A stretch of DNA of 64,000 nt, taken from Macrobrachium rosenbergii (taxonomy: Eukaryota > Arthropoda > Malacostraca > Decapoda > Palaemonidae). The notes under the pieces were generated by a model. The model worked only from the letters and a program-made list of their open reading frames with translations, made no database searches and was not told the origin of the DNA. This document shows positions 63,694 through 64,000 of this stretch, piece by piece; the stretch's first letter is position 1; each line of letters begins with the position of its first letter. The position numbers and the translations under genes are program-made. The stretch spans positions 43,030,125 to 43,094,124 of the forward strand of contig NC_089783.1 in the NCBI RefSeq assembly GCF_040412425.1, in the 5' to 3' direction.

Positions 63694-64000
63694 TATCAGT
63701 GAGGTATGGTTAGGAGTGGTCACGGATATTCGTGAAAAAAAGTGAAACTGGTCATATTCACAAACTGTAGCGAATTAAACCACAGATTGGCGTGTGGCTA
63801 AGGTGTTTCAAAAATAACAACCTACACCAAAGAAGCATTTCTGTCACCCGCCATCAGGCATAAAAAAATGGTATTCAAAGGACGTAACCACACTGCAAGA
63901 AGTTTAATTGAAAGTATCTGAATTCAAATTGGCAACGACAACAATTGTTCAACGACAGTTCAACATTGACAAGGGCCTTTATTTTCTGACGACCATTAGA

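Overview
This is an animal nuclear genome window: A+T rich, with long repeat-filled introns and GT-AG spliced exons. The repeats (DIRS-type retrotransposons with inverted ends, Tigger/pogo, Merlin and PIF/Harbinger DNA transposons, many small inverted-repeat elements, a tRNA-derived SINE, long AT and CA/TA microsatellites) and the diverged protein sequence suggest an arthropod, most likely a decapod crustacean. That placement is inference; no species can be named. One host gene dominates. On the minus strand, from about 63.2 kb down to 4.95 kb and running off the left edge, lies a spindle-assembly-checkpoint gene of the BUB1/BUBR1 (Mad3) family. I traced 22 coding exons by acceptor/donor signals and reading phase. 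Every junction is phase-consistent and the chain has no stop, giving 1,100 codons in the window. In order it holds an N-terminal KEN box, the Mad3/BUB1 TPR region, an ABBA-type motif followed by a second KEN box, a GLEBS (BUB3-binding) motif, a BUB1-type CD1 motif, three more ABBA-type motifs, a KARD-type PP2A-B56 motif, and the start of a BUB1-like kinase domain (glycine-rich loop). BUBR1-type and BUB1-type motifs in one protein point to an unduplicated ancestral MadBub gene. 

Layout from left to right. 1-4.9 kb: intron with a worn DIRS fragment. 5-10 kb: exons 22 to 19 and a 1.7 kb non-autonomous DNA transposon. 10-19.7 kb: one long intron holding a SINE, an unidentified 120-codon ORF, a truncated DIRS element and a Tigger transposase relic. 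19.7-24.4 kb: exons 18 to 14. 24.5-31.6 kb: an almost complete 7.1 kb DIRS element with inverted termini and an internal complementary region, itself interrupted by a 978 bp Harbinger-like element; it makes up nearly the whole intron. 31.6-57 kb: exons 13 to 2, with small inverted-repeat elements, LINE relics and a probable short DIRS-like element. 57-63 kb: intron 1, with microsatellites, a 27 bp minisatellite, a small element and a Merlin transposase relic. 63.2 kb: candidate first exon and TATA-type promoter. 

The mobile elements all look dead (stops, frameshifts, truncation). The only coherent function is that of the checkpoint protein: TPR and GLEBS for kinetochore/BUB3 recruitment, KEN and ABBA motifs for CDC20-APC/C inhibition, CD1 for MAD1 interaction, KARD for PP2A-B56, and a C-terminal kinase domain.
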